Shown: piece by piece, positions 42,640-51,702 of the stretch
Numbering within the stretch: position 1 is the stretch's first letter
Layout of the letters: each line of letters opens with the position of its first letter
DNA from: Heterohyrax brucei
Taxonomy: Eukaryota; Chordata; Mammalia; Hyracoidea; Procaviidae
Length of the DNA stretch: 64,000 bases
Direction of reading: 5' to 3'
Assembly: GCA_028571685.1 (NCBI GenBank)
Contig: CM053146.1
Coordinates: 113,125,431 to 113,189,430 of the forward strand
Program-made: the position numbers and the translations under genes
The notes under the pieces: model-generated
Seen by the model: only the letters and a program-made list of their open reading frames with translations
The model's database searches: none
Told to the model about the DNA's origin: nothing

Positions 42640-43050
42640 CTTACATGGGTTTGATAATTTCCTAGAACGGTTGATAAAACTCAAGAAAATGCTGTACTTA
42701 TGACCACAGCTTTATTACAGTGCAAAGATACGAAGATAAGCTTAGGGAGAGGTTTGGTAGGATCCCTGATATTCCGTGTCCTTAAAACAGGATGTGACAC
42801 CCTCCCATCTGCATCAATGTCTTTCACCAACCAGGAAGCCTCTGTGTTCAGAGCCTTTATTTCCGGTTTGATTACGTAGTCATGATTGATTGAATCATGC
42901 CTCCTTCTCCTGAGGATGTCTGATATCACGTGGTGGGTCTTTTTAGCCTGGCTCATGGCTACTTATGAGATACCTCATTAGCATAAATCCACTTCAGTCC
43001 TGGGGGAAACAGACTTCAAAAACCAAGGTCAAATAACTGTAATATTATTT
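42640..43050 (-). mobile_element. LTR remnant, antisense (ERV, class uncertain)
   Basis: Inverted LTR-like order: AATTTCCTAGAACGGTTGAT, ACCACAGCTTTATTACAGTG (inverted polyadenylation region), TTCACCAACCAGGAAGCCTC, CATGATTGATTGAATCATGC, GATACCTCATTAGCATAAAT. The same blocks occur at 59535-60340, so it is a real dispersed family. Non-coding. Confidence 0.65.
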
Positions 43051-43573
43051 GCAAACCTCACAGATAGGAAAGTTGTTTTAAATATTAAAGAAAGAACTTA
43101 CTCATCAATGTATTTGGAGTTCTTTCTACAGAGGTAACATCGAAAATTTTTTTAGGGAGTGATGTTCTGGGTTTTATGCTGATTCCCAGGTATTCTGCAT
43201 ACAGTAAAAGAGAAGTAGGGCTAGACAGGCTAGCAGTCCTATCGACAATCCTAAAGTTAATTATCCTGACAATTGCCACGTAGCTCAGATTTTACAGTGC
43301 TTGAGGCCAACCTATCCTGGTTGTTTATGGGGAGACAACTGCTGCTGTTTATGGGGAGACAACAATAATTTTTTATGAATCATAGAGCAAGTGAATAATG
43401 CCCTTGACACCATCCTTAGCATCTTTAAGGACAATAACAATCTTCGTACAGCCACTCTTTATAATTTACTTTAATATCTGGCTATTAACATCAAAACTCT
43501 TATCAATAAATTAATTTTGAAGGGATCAAGACATACTTTTCTGATATATATATACACACATATATATAATTTC
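43051..43573. other. Unassigned; (TA/CA)n at the right
   Basis: No element recognised except an alternating TA/CA microsatellite at about 43540-43570. Two copies of TTTATGGGGAGACAACTGCT-like sequence at about 43323 and 43348 form a 26-bp tandem duplication. Confidence 0.5.
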
Positions 43574-43767
43574 AAGAATCTCTGGTGGCACAGTGCTTAA
43601 AAGTTTGGGTGCTAACTGAAAAGTCGACAATTTGGACTCACTAACCACTCACTCTGTGGGTTTATAGTCTTGGAAACCCTATAGGGCAGTTCTGCAGTTC
43701 TGCTCTGTCTTATAGTATTGCTGAGTGTGAATCAACTTTATGGCAATGGTTTGGTGGTTTGCTTTTT
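43574..43767 (+). mobile_element. AfroSINE, diverged
   Basis: Sense: TCTCTGGTGGCACAGTGCTT, AAAGTTTGGGTGCTAACTG, GGAAACCCTATAGGGCAGTT, a duplicated CTGCAGTTCTGCTCTG, and a tail TTTATGGCAATGGTTTGG. It carries about 20 extra bases in the middle. Confidence 0.8.
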
Positions 43768-45925
43768 GTATTTTAATATAATTTCAAGATGAATTCTTAG
43801 GGTATCCAGTGCAATTAAGAAATCCTTCACAAACATTATTTCTGGAACATCAGTGATTTCTAGTTTATACGGTAAGATAAGTGAGCATGTTTTATGCTGG
43901 TCATTTGCCCAGAAGGCAGTGAGGAACTTGAGAAATCTGCTGAGGAACTATATCTAAAAAGGGAGTCATGCCCCCTTCTCCAATCATATGACGAAGGTGA
44001 ATACTGAGAGGGAGCTTCTAGGATGGTCAGCAGAGAGAGAGCTTCTATTGTTAGGCACCAATGAGTTGATTCCAACTCGTAGTAACCATGTATACAATGA
44101 AATGCAGTACTGCCTGGTCCTGGGCCATGAGCACAATCATTATGCGTGAGCCCACTGTTTTAGCCATTGTGCCAGCCCATCTTCTTGAGGGTCTTCCTCA
44201 TCTTCACTGACCTTCTACTCTACCAAGCAGGACGTCCTTCTCCAGGGACTGATTCCTCCTGGCAAGTCCGAAACTACGTAGGATATAGTCTTGCCATCCT
44301 TACTTCTAAGGAGCACTCTGGTTACACTTCTTCAAAGACAGAGCCGTTCATTATTTTGGCAATCCATGGTATATATGTATTCAATATTTTTCTCCAACAC
44401 CATAATTCAAAGGCATCATTTCTTCTGTCGTCTTTATTCATTGTCCAGTGTTCACATACACATGATGTGATTGAAAATACCATGGCTTGGTCAAGTGCAC
44501 CTTAGTTTTCAAGGTGATATTTTTGCTTTTCAACCCTTTGAAGAGGTCTTTTTACAGCAGATTTCTGTTTCCACGGCACTGATTGTAAATTGAATAAAAT
44601 GATATCTTTAACAACTTCAATCTTTTCTCCATTTATCATGGTGTTGCTTATTGGTCCGGTAGTGAGGATTTTTGTCGTCTTGACACTGAGGTGTAATTGC
44701 TACCGAAGGCTGTATTCCTTGATCCTCCTCAGTAAATGTTACAAGTCCTCTTTACATTCAGCAAGCAGGGTTGTATCATCTATATAAAGCAGATTGTTAA
44801 TGAGTTGTCCTGCAATTCTGATGCCCTATTTTTTGCCATATAGTCTGGTTTTTCAAATTATTTGCTTGGCATACTGACTGAATAGGTTATAGAGAAAGGA
44901 GGATACACCCTTGAAACACATCTTTCCTGCCTGTAAACCATGCAGTGTCCCCTCTTTCTGCTTGATCTATGTACAGATTCCTCATGAGCACAATTAAGTG
45001 TTCTGGAATTCACATTCTCTCAATGTTATCCACAATGTTATGACCCACACAGCTGAATGCCTTTGCATAGTCAATAAAACACAGGTGAACATCTTTCTGG
45101 TCTTAACTACTGTCAGTCAAGATCCATTTGACACCAGCAACGGTAACCCTTATTAGACATTCTCTTCTAAATCTGGCCTGAATTTCTAGTAGTTCTCTGT
45201 AAATGTACTGCTGTAGCCACTTTTGAATGACTGTCAGCAAAATTTTACTTTTGTATGACATTAATGACATTGTTTGCTAATTTCCACATTCAGTTGGATC
45301 ACCTTTCTTGGGACTAGACATAAATATGGATCTCTTCCAGTTGGTTCGCCAGGTATCTGTCTTGCAAATTTCTCGGCATAGACAAGCAACCATGGCCACC
45401 ACTGCATCCATTTGTTGAAACATCTCAAATGATATTCTATCAATCCCTGGAGCCTTATTTCTCACAAATGCATTCAGTGCAGTTGAACTTCTTCCTTCAG
45501 CACTGTCAGTTCCTGCTCACATACTACCTCTTGAAATAATTGAATGTCGACCAATTCTATCTGATACAATGACTCTGTGTATTCCCTCCATCTTCTTCTG
45601 ATGCTTCCTGAATTGTCTAATACTTCCCCACAGAATTTTAACTATTGCAACTCAAGACTTGAATTTTTTCTTCAGTTCTTTCTGCTTGAGAAATGCTGAA
45701 TGCGTTCTTCCCTTTTGGATTTCTATCTCCAGCTCTTTACAAATGTCCTCTTAATACTCTACTTTGTCTTCTCAAGCCAGTGTTTTGAAATCTTCAGTTC
45801 TTTTACTTTATTTTTTTCCTTTTTGCTTTAGCTGCTCAACATTCAAGAGAAAGTTTCAGAGTCTCTTCTAGCATCCATTTTGATCTTCCTTTACTGTCTT
45901 TCCAATGACCTCTTGCTTTCTGCAG

Positions 45926-46095
45926 TGGAAACTCTGGTAGTGTAGTGGTTAAGTGCTATGTCTGCTAACCAAAAGGTTGGCAGATCAAATTCACCAGGTG
46001 CTCCTTGGAAACTCTATGGGGCAGTTCTACTCTGACCTATAGGGTCACTATGAGTTGGAATCATCTCAGTGGCGGTGGCTCTTTTTAGCTTTTGC
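45926..46095 (+). mobile_element. AfroSINE, short form, in RTE copy C
   Basis: Sense and well preserved: AACTCTGGTAGTGTAGTGGT, TGCTAACCAAAAGGTTGGCA, TCCTTGGAAACTCTATGGGG, GGGTCACTATGAGTTGGAAT. The A-box and B-box regions are both recognisable. Confidence 0.93.
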
Positions 46096-46101
46096 TTTCT
46101 T

Positions 46102-46247
46102 CAGGAAACTGGTTGCATAGTGGTTAAGTGTTATAGCTACAAATCAAAAGGCTGGCAGTCCAAATCCACCAGGGCTCCTTGGAAATCCTGTTCCTATAGG
46201 GTTGCTGTGAGTCAGAATTGACTTGATGGCAATGCGTTTGGTTTTTC
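46102..46247 (+). mobile_element. AfroSINE, short form, in RTE copy C
   Basis: Sense: AAACTGGTTGCATAGTGGTT, GGCAGTCCAAATCCACCAGG, CTATAGGGTTGCTGTGAGTC, TTGATGGCAATGCGTTTGGT. It follows the previous copy after a few bases of RTE-like or tail sequence, another same-orientation pair. Confidence 0.92.
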
Positions 46248-46596
46248 AGTTGTGCTTTTTTCACGCATGATGTCCTTCCATATCTCATCTGTTCTTTAGT
46301 CATCAGTGCTCATCTCATCAAATCTGTTCTTGAGATGATCTCTGAACTCAGATGGGTTATACTTAAGGTAGTAATTTAGTTCTCTTGACCTTGTTCTAAT
46401 TTTCTCATTTTCTTCAGTTTCAATTTGAACTTACACATGAGCAACTGGTGGTCTCTTCTGCAGTCAGCCACTGGTCTTGTTCTGACTGAAACTGAGCTTT
46501 TTCATCATCTCTTTCCACAGATGAGGTTGATTTGATTTCTTTGTTTCTTAAAAACAATTTAGGCCAAACTCTAGCATACAGAAAAATGGAGACATA

Positions 46597-46690
46597 TACA
46601 GTTGCTATGAGTCAGAATCAGCTTGAGGGACACTAACAACAACGGCATATATATATATATATACATATATATATATGTATATATGTTTTG
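46597..46690 (+). mobile_element. RTE/SINE 3' tail ending in (TA)n
   Basis: GTTGCTATGAGTCAGAATCA, GCTTGAGGGACACTAACAAC, then an alternating TA/CA microsatellite (46649-46687). The CTAACAACAAC ending is RTE-type. The microsatellite probably grew from the tail. Confidence 0.75.
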
Positions 46691-46978
46691 CTTTGAGTAT
46701 TTAAAGGTAAGTTTTTCTTTATTTTGCTCCAGAGGTTTATAGAATTCTTCTACTCATGAAGTTTGTTAATTTAATGATCATGTCATGATATCCAATGTTT
46801 GGTGAATTTGCAATGAAATAGACCTTCTCATTAATGGCTAGTGGGACAGAAAACTGTCATAAGCTGTAAAGTGATTTAGCAATATATAATGAAAACTTAA
46901 AACATCTTCTTATTCTTTGTTCCATTAAATCTGTCTCCTAAGAAAATAAATCTAAATTTGGAAAATACTTTGCACTAA

Positions 46979-47030
46979 TATGATCACCATGAGTCAGAAT
47001 CGACTTGATGGCAACTAAACAACAACAATA
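46979..47030 (+). mobile_element. RTE/SINE 3' tail
   Basis: TGATCACCATGAGTCAGAAT, CGACTTGATGGCAACTAAAC, AACAACAATAAA. About 50 bp only, the shortest recognisable insertion of this type here. Confidence 0.75.
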
Positions 47031-47947
47031 AATACCTTTAATTAGATACATTTAGCTCTTCTTCAGCTGTTAGACATATAGATTATTTCCTAAATTAGCT
47101 AAAATAAACAATACTGCAATAATTTTTTGTCATCACTACAAATGATGCTTAGAAAGACTATAGGATAACCAAAAACTTTTCCAAGATTAAAGGTCTGAGA
47201 AACAAAGAAGGATGCACTGTAAGAAATATGCAAGAACATGCTGTGCCCATTTAAAAAACCTACCATACTCCTACTCATAGAAACAAGGCAAGCAGGCAAT
47301 ATAGTGCACCCAGATGCTAACAAATATTGTGCTTCAAAAAGGGGGTCACATGTTTATAAAGAGCTCTATTTTTTTCCTGTTTTGTCAAATTTTCTATAAT
47401 AAGTTTATAATTTTTTATAATGGATAAAAAGAAAATAAACTTTAAATCATATCATTTATAATTTAAATGCAAAAGTTCATTTTCACAAAGAGCATGTGTA
47501 ATAAATTTGCAGAGGATATTGTCAGAGTCACTCTCCCGTCATTGTGTGCATCATGTTGATACACAAAATACCAGATGGTGGCAGAAATGCAGACGTTGCT
47601 GGAAAATTCTCTTTCATTGGGTAAAAAAAACAAAACAAACAAACGAACAAAAACTTTGTATTGAAAAAATGAAACTAAGATACTGCACACAGAAAAAAAT
47701 GAGATTGCTGTCTGCAGTTAGTGTTTTAGTTCTACATCAGGAAAAGGTCAGTCTGGTATGAGGTATTGAATGAGGAATAAACAACAACAAACAAAAAAGG
47801 CCTAGAGGATTATTTCACAACTAATACAAAAGAATAAGCATTATTGGACCAGATCTAGATCAAGTGCACTTTTTTCACTTGGTAAGTTAATCTCATTCAC
47901 TGATCCCTATTTATTCATACATCCAATATTGATTCACTCAAATAACA
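47031..47947. other. Unassigned sequence
   Basis: No repeat recognised with confidence. A+T-rich, with short A-rich runs near 47625. Overlapping opposite-strand frames around 47463-47761 lack motifs. Confidence 0.4.
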
Positions 47948-48483
47948 CACAAGAGGTCTGACAAGTCCGAAAACTTAATTGTTCTAAGTGCTACCTACCT
48001 CATTGCTGAATATTACTATGGTCACCTGCGAAGTACTCTCCTTGGGAAGTTGTGCACCAACACCAGTGCCTAGTTGATCCTTCACAGCAATTTTGGAACT
48101 CTTTCTGGAATGCCCCTTGTGCACTGTGACAAGTTGGCAAACTTAATTGTATAGTTGTCTGTGAAGGACCCTTTCGCCAGTAAACAAGTAACTGTGTATG
48201 ATCACCCTCCCTACTCGCCTCATCTGGCCCCCAGTGAGTTTTTCTTGACCTGAAGATAAAGGAAATTTTGATAAGGAGACATTTTGATAACAATCAAGAC
48301 ATCAAGGGTAATATGACGACAGCTCTGATGGCCATTCCAGAAAAAGAGTTCCAAAATTTCTTTGAAGGGTGGACTAGATGCTGGCATTGGTGCATTGCTT
48401 CCCAAGGGGTGTACTTCGCAGGTGACGACAGTGATAGGTATGGAGCGCTTTTTCTAGGATGAGTTTGTGAGCTTAATTGTCAG
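47948..48483 (+). mobile_element. Palindromic mariner (Tc1/mariner) remnant
   Basis: Two arms in inverted orientation, about 47952-48112 and 48332-48483, surround a 219-bp centre. The arm cores GTCACCTGCGAAGTAC (48021) and GTACTTCGCAGGTGAC (48410) are exact complements, and TTTTGGAACTCTTTCTGGAA pairs with TTCCAGAAAAAGAGTTCCAA. Both arms encode the end of a mariner transposase in opposite directions. This looks like the MARNA type of non-autonomous mariner, as I recall it. Confidence 0.85.
48165..48462 (+). pseudogene. Mariner transposase C-terminal remnant
   Basis: Mariner transposase cuts and joins DNA with a DD34D triad. Here the plus strand shows HPPYSPHLAPSEFFL at 48203-48247; the family has Asp where this copy has His before LAPS, so the third catalytic Asp region is altered. 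After a frameshift near 48247 the frame resumes with KEILIRRHFDNNQDIKG and IPEKEFQNFFEGWTRCW, ending CIASQGVYFAGDDSDR, the usual C-terminus. The left arm repeats this end on the minus strand (EFQNCCEGSTRHWCW, SQGEYFAGDHSNIQQ). The N-terminal DNA-binding part and first catalytic Asp are absent. Confidence 0.88.
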
Positions 48484-48494
48484 TCCTCCTATAC

Positions 48495-48610
48495 TGAGTT
48501 AGGCAAGTTAACCTTTCTGAACCTGTTTCTGCACCTGTAAAATGAGGCTAATATAGGACACTACTTATTTACGGGGTATTTCCAAAGGTTAAGGTTAATG
48601 AATATGACCC
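48495..48610 (+). mobile_element. MIR SINE
   Basis: Sense MIR 3' part: GAGTTAGGCAAGTTAACCTT, TCTGAACCTGTTTCTGCACC, TGTAAAATGAGGCTAATATA. Matches the classic order (tRNA-distal half). Confidence 0.8.
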
Positions 48611-48626
48611 ATAATAAACAACAACA

Positions 48627-48836
48627 AAAACCAGACAAGTTGTTATTGAGTTGATTTTAACTCATAGTGACTTCATGTGTGTCAAAGTGAACTGTGCTTC
48701 ACAGGGTTTTCAGTGGCTGATTATCAGAAGCAGGTCATCAGGCCGTTCTTCTAAGGTATCCCTGAGTGGACTTGAAACAGAAACATTTGGGTTTGCAGCA
48801 AGTGTGCTACTCATTTATACCACCCAGGGATGCCAA
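48627..48836 (-). mobile_element. AfroSINE, long form (cluster member 1)
   Basis: Inverted long form: AAACCAGACAAGTTGTTATT, CTTCATGTGTGTCAAAGTGA, GGTTTTCAGTGGCTGATTAT, CAGAAGCAGGTCATCAGGCC, and the head end ACCACCCAGGGATGCC. The middle block is kept. Confidence 0.88.
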
Positions 48837-48847
48837 AGCACGTGATT

Positions 48848-49052
48848 AAAAAAATTACTGTCCAGTTGATTTTGACTCATGGAAACCCCAGGTGTTATAG
48901 ATCAGCACTGTTCCGTAGGGTATCTTGGCTGTAATCTTTACAGAAGCAGATCACCAGGCCTTTCTTCCATGATACCTCTGGGTGGGTTTAAACTGCTAAA
49001 CTTTAGCTTATAGGTCCAGCACAAGCTCTTTGCACCACCCAGAGATCTCTTG
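48848..49052 (-). mobile_element. AfroSINE, long form (cluster member 2)
   Basis: Inverted long form: TCCAGTTGATTTTGACTCAT, GGAAACCCCAGGTGTTATAG, GGCTGTAATCTTTACAGAAG, CAGATCACCAGGCCTTTCTT, head end CACCACCCAGAGATCTC. Confidence 0.88.
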
Positions 49053-49081
49053 GCACATTAGAAAAATGAAACAAAATAAAA

Positions 49082-49206
49082 ATAGTTTCCTCTAGAGTTG
49101 ATGCTGACTCGAGCTACCCTATAGGACAGAACAGAACTGCCCTACAGAGTTTCCTTGGCTGTAAATCTTTGTAGAGGCAGACTACTAAATCTTTCTCCCT
49201 CACTGC
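49082..49206 (-). mobile_element. AfroSINE, long form, truncated (cluster member 3)
   Basis: Inverted: CTAGAGTTGATGCTGACTCG, TATAGGACAGAACAGAACTG, CTTGGCTGTAAATCTTTGTA, GAGGCAGACTACTAAATCTT. It stops before the tRNA-like head, where an RTE tail begins. Confidence 0.85.
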
Positions 49207-49212
49207 ACATAA

Positions 49213-49312
49213 GGGTTACTGTGGTAAGGTGACAGCAAGTCATAGCCAACTCACAGTGACTCTGTGTACAGCAGAGCGAAACACTGTCTGGTCCTGCACC
49301 ACGGTACTATAC
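49213..49312 (-). mobile_element. AfroRTE 3' tail (cluster member 4)
   Basis: Inverted: GACAGCAAGTCATAGCCAAC, TCACAGTGACTCTGTGTACA, GCAGAGCGAAACACTGTCTG, GTCCTGCACCACGG. This matches the RTE 3' end at 44055-44130 and 18425-18495, not a SINE. Confidence 0.8.
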
Positions 49313-49315
49313 ATA

Positions 49316-49473
49316 CCATACCCAGTGTCATCGAGTGAATTCCGACTCATGGCAGCCCTGTAGGACAGAGTAGAACTTCCCCATAGAGTTTGCAAGGAGT
49401 GTTTGGTGGATTTGAACTGTCGATCTTTTGGTTAGCAGCCATAGCGCCTAACCACTAAGCCATCAGCGTTTCC
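49316..49473 (-). mobile_element. AfroSINE, short form (cluster member 5)
   Basis: Inverted: CCCAGTGTCATCGAGTGAAT, TGTAGGACAGAGTAGAACTT, GTGTTTGGTGGATTTGAACT, TTTTGGTTAGCAGCCATAGC, ending CAGCGTTTCC. Confidence 0.92.
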
Positions 49474-49683
49474 ACTGCTCCACAGTAGGTACTCAGTTAG
49501 AACCTGTTGTTACTGTCAACCACTCTTGGCAAAGGGTTTCAAAATTATTCTACTGAGAAGAAATTGGTATCACACGGCGTTAGATGCTATTTACAACTAA
49601 AAGCACACAAAACTGTTTTATTCCATTCTACAGTTTTAAAATTATCTTTGTCTGTGTCCAGTCCTTAGCTACCAAACAAACAA

Positions 49684-49855
49684 ATAAAAAAACCAAACCA
49701 AACCCATTGCTGTGGAGCCAATTCTGACTCACAGTGATCCTGTAGGACAGAATAGAACTGCTCTGCAGGGTTTCCAAAGAGCTGCTCTTGGATTTGAACG
49801 GCTGACCTTTTGGTGGGCAGCCAAACACTTAACAATTATGCTACCAGGGATCCCC
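49684..49855 (-). mobile_element. AfroSINE, short form
   Basis: Inverted and complete: AAAAACCAAACCAAACCCAT, AATTCTGACTCACAGTGATC, TGTAGGACAGAATAGAACTG, GGTGGGCAGCCAAACACTTA, ACCAGGGATCCCC. Next comes a short RTE-tail-like GTTGTTAGGTGCCTCGAGAT at 49868. Confidence 0.93.
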
Positions 49856-50395
49856 TTAGATGCCTGATGTTGTTAGGTGCCTCGAGATGGTTCCAACTCA
49901 CAGATGCCTAGGGTGACCTATGTTTCACTAACCCTGCCATTTAGGCTATTCCTCTAGCTAGTATCAGCCCAAAGCCTTCTTACTGGTAGGTGAGCCACCC
50001 TACCAGCATGGGAGGCAACGCTATGGGTTTCACTGTGAAAGGAGGCATGCGGCTGGGGCCCCATCGCACCCTTCCAGAATTTGTCACTAGGCTTTTTGAG
50101 AGAAACTGCTAGGTGTGAGTTTTTCTGTGAGCACCTGGTAACAGTAACCATGTGTCCCAGTGGCTAATGCATCTCATGGCCACCCAGAATAGCAACAAAA
50201 GTCTCCAGATGGAAGAATGCTGCAAATAAGGTTTTATGTAGTCCAAAGAGCATCCAGAATTCTGGATATGCACATGTACTTTATGTAAATTCTGATTCAG
50301 TTTAGGCAAACACCACGATCTCTGGCATCTGATAAAAAAAGTCAAGTCAGATTCATGTCCCCATCAGGTGACAATTCTCATTAGGTGGAGAAGTC

Positions 50396-50713
50396 TCAGC
50401 TTGAAGTGGTTGTTGTGAATACTTGGTCAAAGAAGACATTCAAAGTGGCTAGCACGGCCAACAGCAAATAAAGGTAAGGCTTCTTTCTGTTCTCACTGTC
50501 ATAATCATCAGTATTGGAGCCCTGTCTGCGGTAATTACCTGAGCTTCTCAGACTCTGCTCTGGTTGACTGCAGGATGAACTTAGGGCAGCAGAGACTATG
50601 CTCGTGGTTGTAAAACTTGGCTTAGAGAGCACAAGGGTTGTGACATACAGACACTTCCTGCTTTGTTCCCAAGTCAGTGTGCTGGCAGCTCTCCTTTTTG
50701 ACCTAGAAATCAT
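50396..50713 (-). other. 105-codon open frame, coding status unknown
   Basis: The frame begins MISRSKRRAASTLTW and ends with a hydrophobic stretch (PYLYLLLAVLATLNVFFDQV) after a charged one (DDYDSENRKK), which would suit a small single-pass membrane protein. I recognise no family, the start context is not convincing, and frames of this length occur by chance at this composition. Listed because it is the least repeat-explained frame of its size in the window. Confidence 0.15.
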
Positions 50714-51675
50714 AGCATTTTAGAACAGCTCTTCTTAGTGCTCTTCCCACATCCCTTTTATTCTGGAGCACACGTGAGTGCTACATGTGACCACTGAGGG
50801 TATGCAGGTTTGGTTAAAATCCAGCCAACTGTGTTGAAGCAAAGTAGCACAGCAATTCCTGAGTGCCACAGCTATACACAGGTCACAAGCGCTGATAGCT
50901 GCCATAGTTTGGGTCCTCTCTGAAGCACCAGTTTTACAGATTAGGTGAGTGAAACACGACAGAGGCAGAAGTATAGAGCAGGGGTTTGAAGTCTTGTACT
51001 TTTTCACCACATTGGCCTGGTAGCTGCTGCTAAGGTGTGTCTAGGGAGGCCATGGATTATGTATCAGGTGGCAATAAAGCCGTCTCACGCCTACTCATGG
51101 TTCAGACAATCAGGATGAGTGTACAAAAAGCATCTTATGCAGGACATCACGCTTTTGAGTGATACCACAGTAGGACAGTGGCCAGTGGGGCAGGTTTGGT
51201 GGATGTGAGGATGTCTTTGAAAGCATTTGGAGATTTCAGAGAATGGTAACCCGAAGACAATTTGTTATTCATGTCTTATTAGGTCACAGCCACACAATCT
51301 AAGCTTTGAAATATTTTCAAACGTGTGAATCACTGACTGAAGTGTTGAGTTTGTGACCGGCATCTGACATCATCATGAAATCACAAATGCAGAGAATTCC
51401 AATTCATTGTCACAATAGCTATATTCTTGGCTTTAAGCATCAGAGACAATGGAAGGCATGAGACAGAGTGCTATGTGCATTCTGCAGAGATAAATGATTA
51501 ACCTTAGAACTATATAACTATATTTTTTGCCTTCGGGTTGGGATTTGGGGGGTAAGGGAGAAACGGAGTTCTGGGCTCAGAAAGTCTTATGTGCAAAGAC
51601 ATGGTGGTGTAAGAAAACACAGTGCCATAGGAGAACTGGGATGATAGGGAGTTTGCTGTGGCTGAGTTAAGGGAA

Positions 51676-51702
51676 TGTGTGTATGTGTATGTGTGTGTGT
51701 GT
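51676..51702 (+). repeat. (TG)n-type microsatellite
   Basis: Alternating GT with interspersed A: GTGTGTATGTGTATGTGTGT. Not flanked by a recognisable element tail. Confidence 0.9.

Larger units (their letters stand above)
44050..46550 (-). mobile_element. AfroRTE LINE copy C, longest copy
   Basis: Antisense RTE from its 3' terminus (TTAGGCACCAATGAGTTGAT) through the C-terminal, RT palm and fingers regions to sequence upstream (46255-46550, AATTTGAACTTACACATGAG, GCAACTGGTGGTCTCTTCTG) that corresponds to the endonuclease end. In the right order come GCAGATTTCTG, TGAATGCCTTTGCATAGTCA, AATGGATCTC-like and GGAGCCTTATTTCTCAC blocks. The minus strand at 45277-45465 reads NKAPGIDRISFEMFQQM, an RT fingers motif (KAPG.D.I). 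Two SINEs interrupt it at 45926-46247. About 2.2 kb of RTE remain, with many stops. Confidence 0.88.

Noticed and set aside
48000..48293. 97-codon minus-strand frame as a separate gene
   Set aside because: It is the left arm of the palindromic mariner and crosses its centre.
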